A stretch of DNA of 64,000 nucleotides. Origin: Saccharum officinarum (Eukaryota; Streptophyta; Magnoliopsida; Poales; Poaceae). The stretch is taken from NCBI GenBank assembly GCA_020631735.1, contig CM036209.1, positions 3,881,451-3,945,450 on the forward strand. Reading direction: 5' to 3'. Every line of letters starts with the position of its first letter. The first letter of the stretch is position 1. This document shows positions 63,401-64,000 of this stretch, in pieces. The notes beneath the pieces were generated by a model. It did not search any database. It had not been told where the DNA came from and was given only the letters and a program-made list of their open reading frames with translations. A program made the position numbers and the translations under genes.

Positions 63401-64000
63401 AGCTTTAGGACCCAAAAATCTCGGTCTCTCCACATATGAAAAGGAATGCCTAGCTATACTCATGGCAGTTGATCATTGGCGCTCTTATTTGCAACATAGT
63501 CCATTTATCATTAAGACAGATCAAAGAAGTCTCGAAAGTTTGACTGACCAAAGACTGACTACTCCATGGCAGTTGAAGGCATATACCAAGCTACTTGGAC
63601 TGGACTATAAAATTCTATACAAAAAAGGAATTGAAAACTCAGCAGCAGATGCTTTATCTTGACTCCCTTTACTCTCCAATGCCTCACATATGGACTTGTA
63701 TGCTTTGTCTCAGTCTCAATCTATTTGGAAGCACCAGTTAACTGAATCTTATGCCAGTCATCCATCTACAGCCAAGTTGCTGTCTGCTTTGGCTTTGAAA
63801 ACACCAGTCGACCACTTTTCACTGGATCAGGGCCTCATTAAGTACAAAAATAGGATATGGGTAGCTAGCAGTGTTTCCCTTCAACAACAAATTCTTCAAG
63901 CTTTACATGCTTCAGCTATGGGTGGACACTCAGGCTTTCTGGTGACATATCTCAAAATCAAGAAATTGTTTGCTTGGCCCGGACTGAAGAAAATGGTGAA
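60414..64000 (+). mobile_element. Ty3/gypsy gag-pol polyprotein, one nonsense codon, cut by window edge
   Basis: Single frame from ATG 60414 (CCACCATGG context; an upstream in-frame ATG at 60363 is less likely). Seen in order, residues counted from 60414: coiled-coil N-terminus (about 20-100); gag core FPKFDGMNPKLW and RFERDQQNHLD; zinc knuckle CFKCGAKWNPAHKC starting at residue 404; protease LIDSGSS with DSG at 488-490; reverse transcriptase with RLCVDYRRLNALT, LDMTAGYHQI and catalytic FIDD (D827, D828); RNase H with TIETDASAKGIGA (D974). A TGA at 63660-63662 (codon 1083) ends the frame right after AADALS; the same frame stays open beyond it and reaches an integrase-type zinc region (HASAMGGHSG, LFAWPGLKKM) at the window end. 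It inserted in the peroxidase copy B intron, sense to the gene. Short LTRs and gene order suggest a Reina-like chromovirus, which is inference. Confidence 0.92.

Overview
The window is plant nuclear DNA from a grass, most likely a panicoid close to sorghum, sugarcane, Miscanthus or maize. The evidence is spliced genes with GT-AG introns, a class III peroxidase whose first exon is very GC-rich, a monocot-type CC-NBS-LRR resistance gene, and a dense layering of grass-type transposons (Athila-like and chromovirus-like Ty3/gypsy elements, L1-type LINEs, Tourist/Stowaway/hAT MITEs, a SINE). There is one 100-base assembly gap (12971-13070). Only two host genes look functional; nearly everything else is mobile-element sequence in various states of decay.

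Layout. 1-5.4 kb: remains of Athila-like Ty3/gypsy elements, with a decayed gag-protease region on the minus strand and LTRs in opposite orientations. 5.4-5.8 kb: a 5'-truncated LINE with an 18-bp target-site duplication. 7.6-11.4 kb (minus): a two-exon CC-NBS-LRR gene (946 codons) whose intron holds a SINE and a Stowaway-like MITE. 11.4-17.4 kb: non-coding flank, the gap, a minisatellite, MITEs and a low-G repeat element. 17.4-29.6 kb: copy A of a tandem segmental duplication, carrying an intact two-exon class III peroxidase (24392-26280). 29.6-59.8 kb: copy B of the same segment, swollen from about 12 kb to at least 30 kb by insertions. 59.8-64 kb: a short-LTR Ty3/gypsy element that sits in the intron of the copy B peroxidase and runs off the right edge.

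The copy B insertions are nested. A roughly 5.8-kb minus-strand LINE (30078-45504) is split by a 9.6-kb LTR element (31464-41038) with a 5-bp duplication (gattg). That LTR element has two nearly identical 3.6-kb LTRs around only 2.4 kb of non-coding interior, so it is a LARD-type non-autonomous element. Each LTR carries a captured fragment of an F-box gene, with its start-codon region and part of its C-terminal domain, in the sense orientation. This is the most unusual thing in the window. Further right, a 5-kb insertion with degenerate terminal inverted repeats carries exon-like fragments, and a 1-kb hAT-like element splits the peroxidase signal peptide. Copy B is therefore a pseudogene while copy A is probably expressed.

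Comparing copies A and B gives empty sites for many insertions, so boundaries and target-site duplications can be called directly from the sequence. LINE 3' ends lie at the left edge of both copies, which suggests that unequal exchange between LINEs made the duplication.
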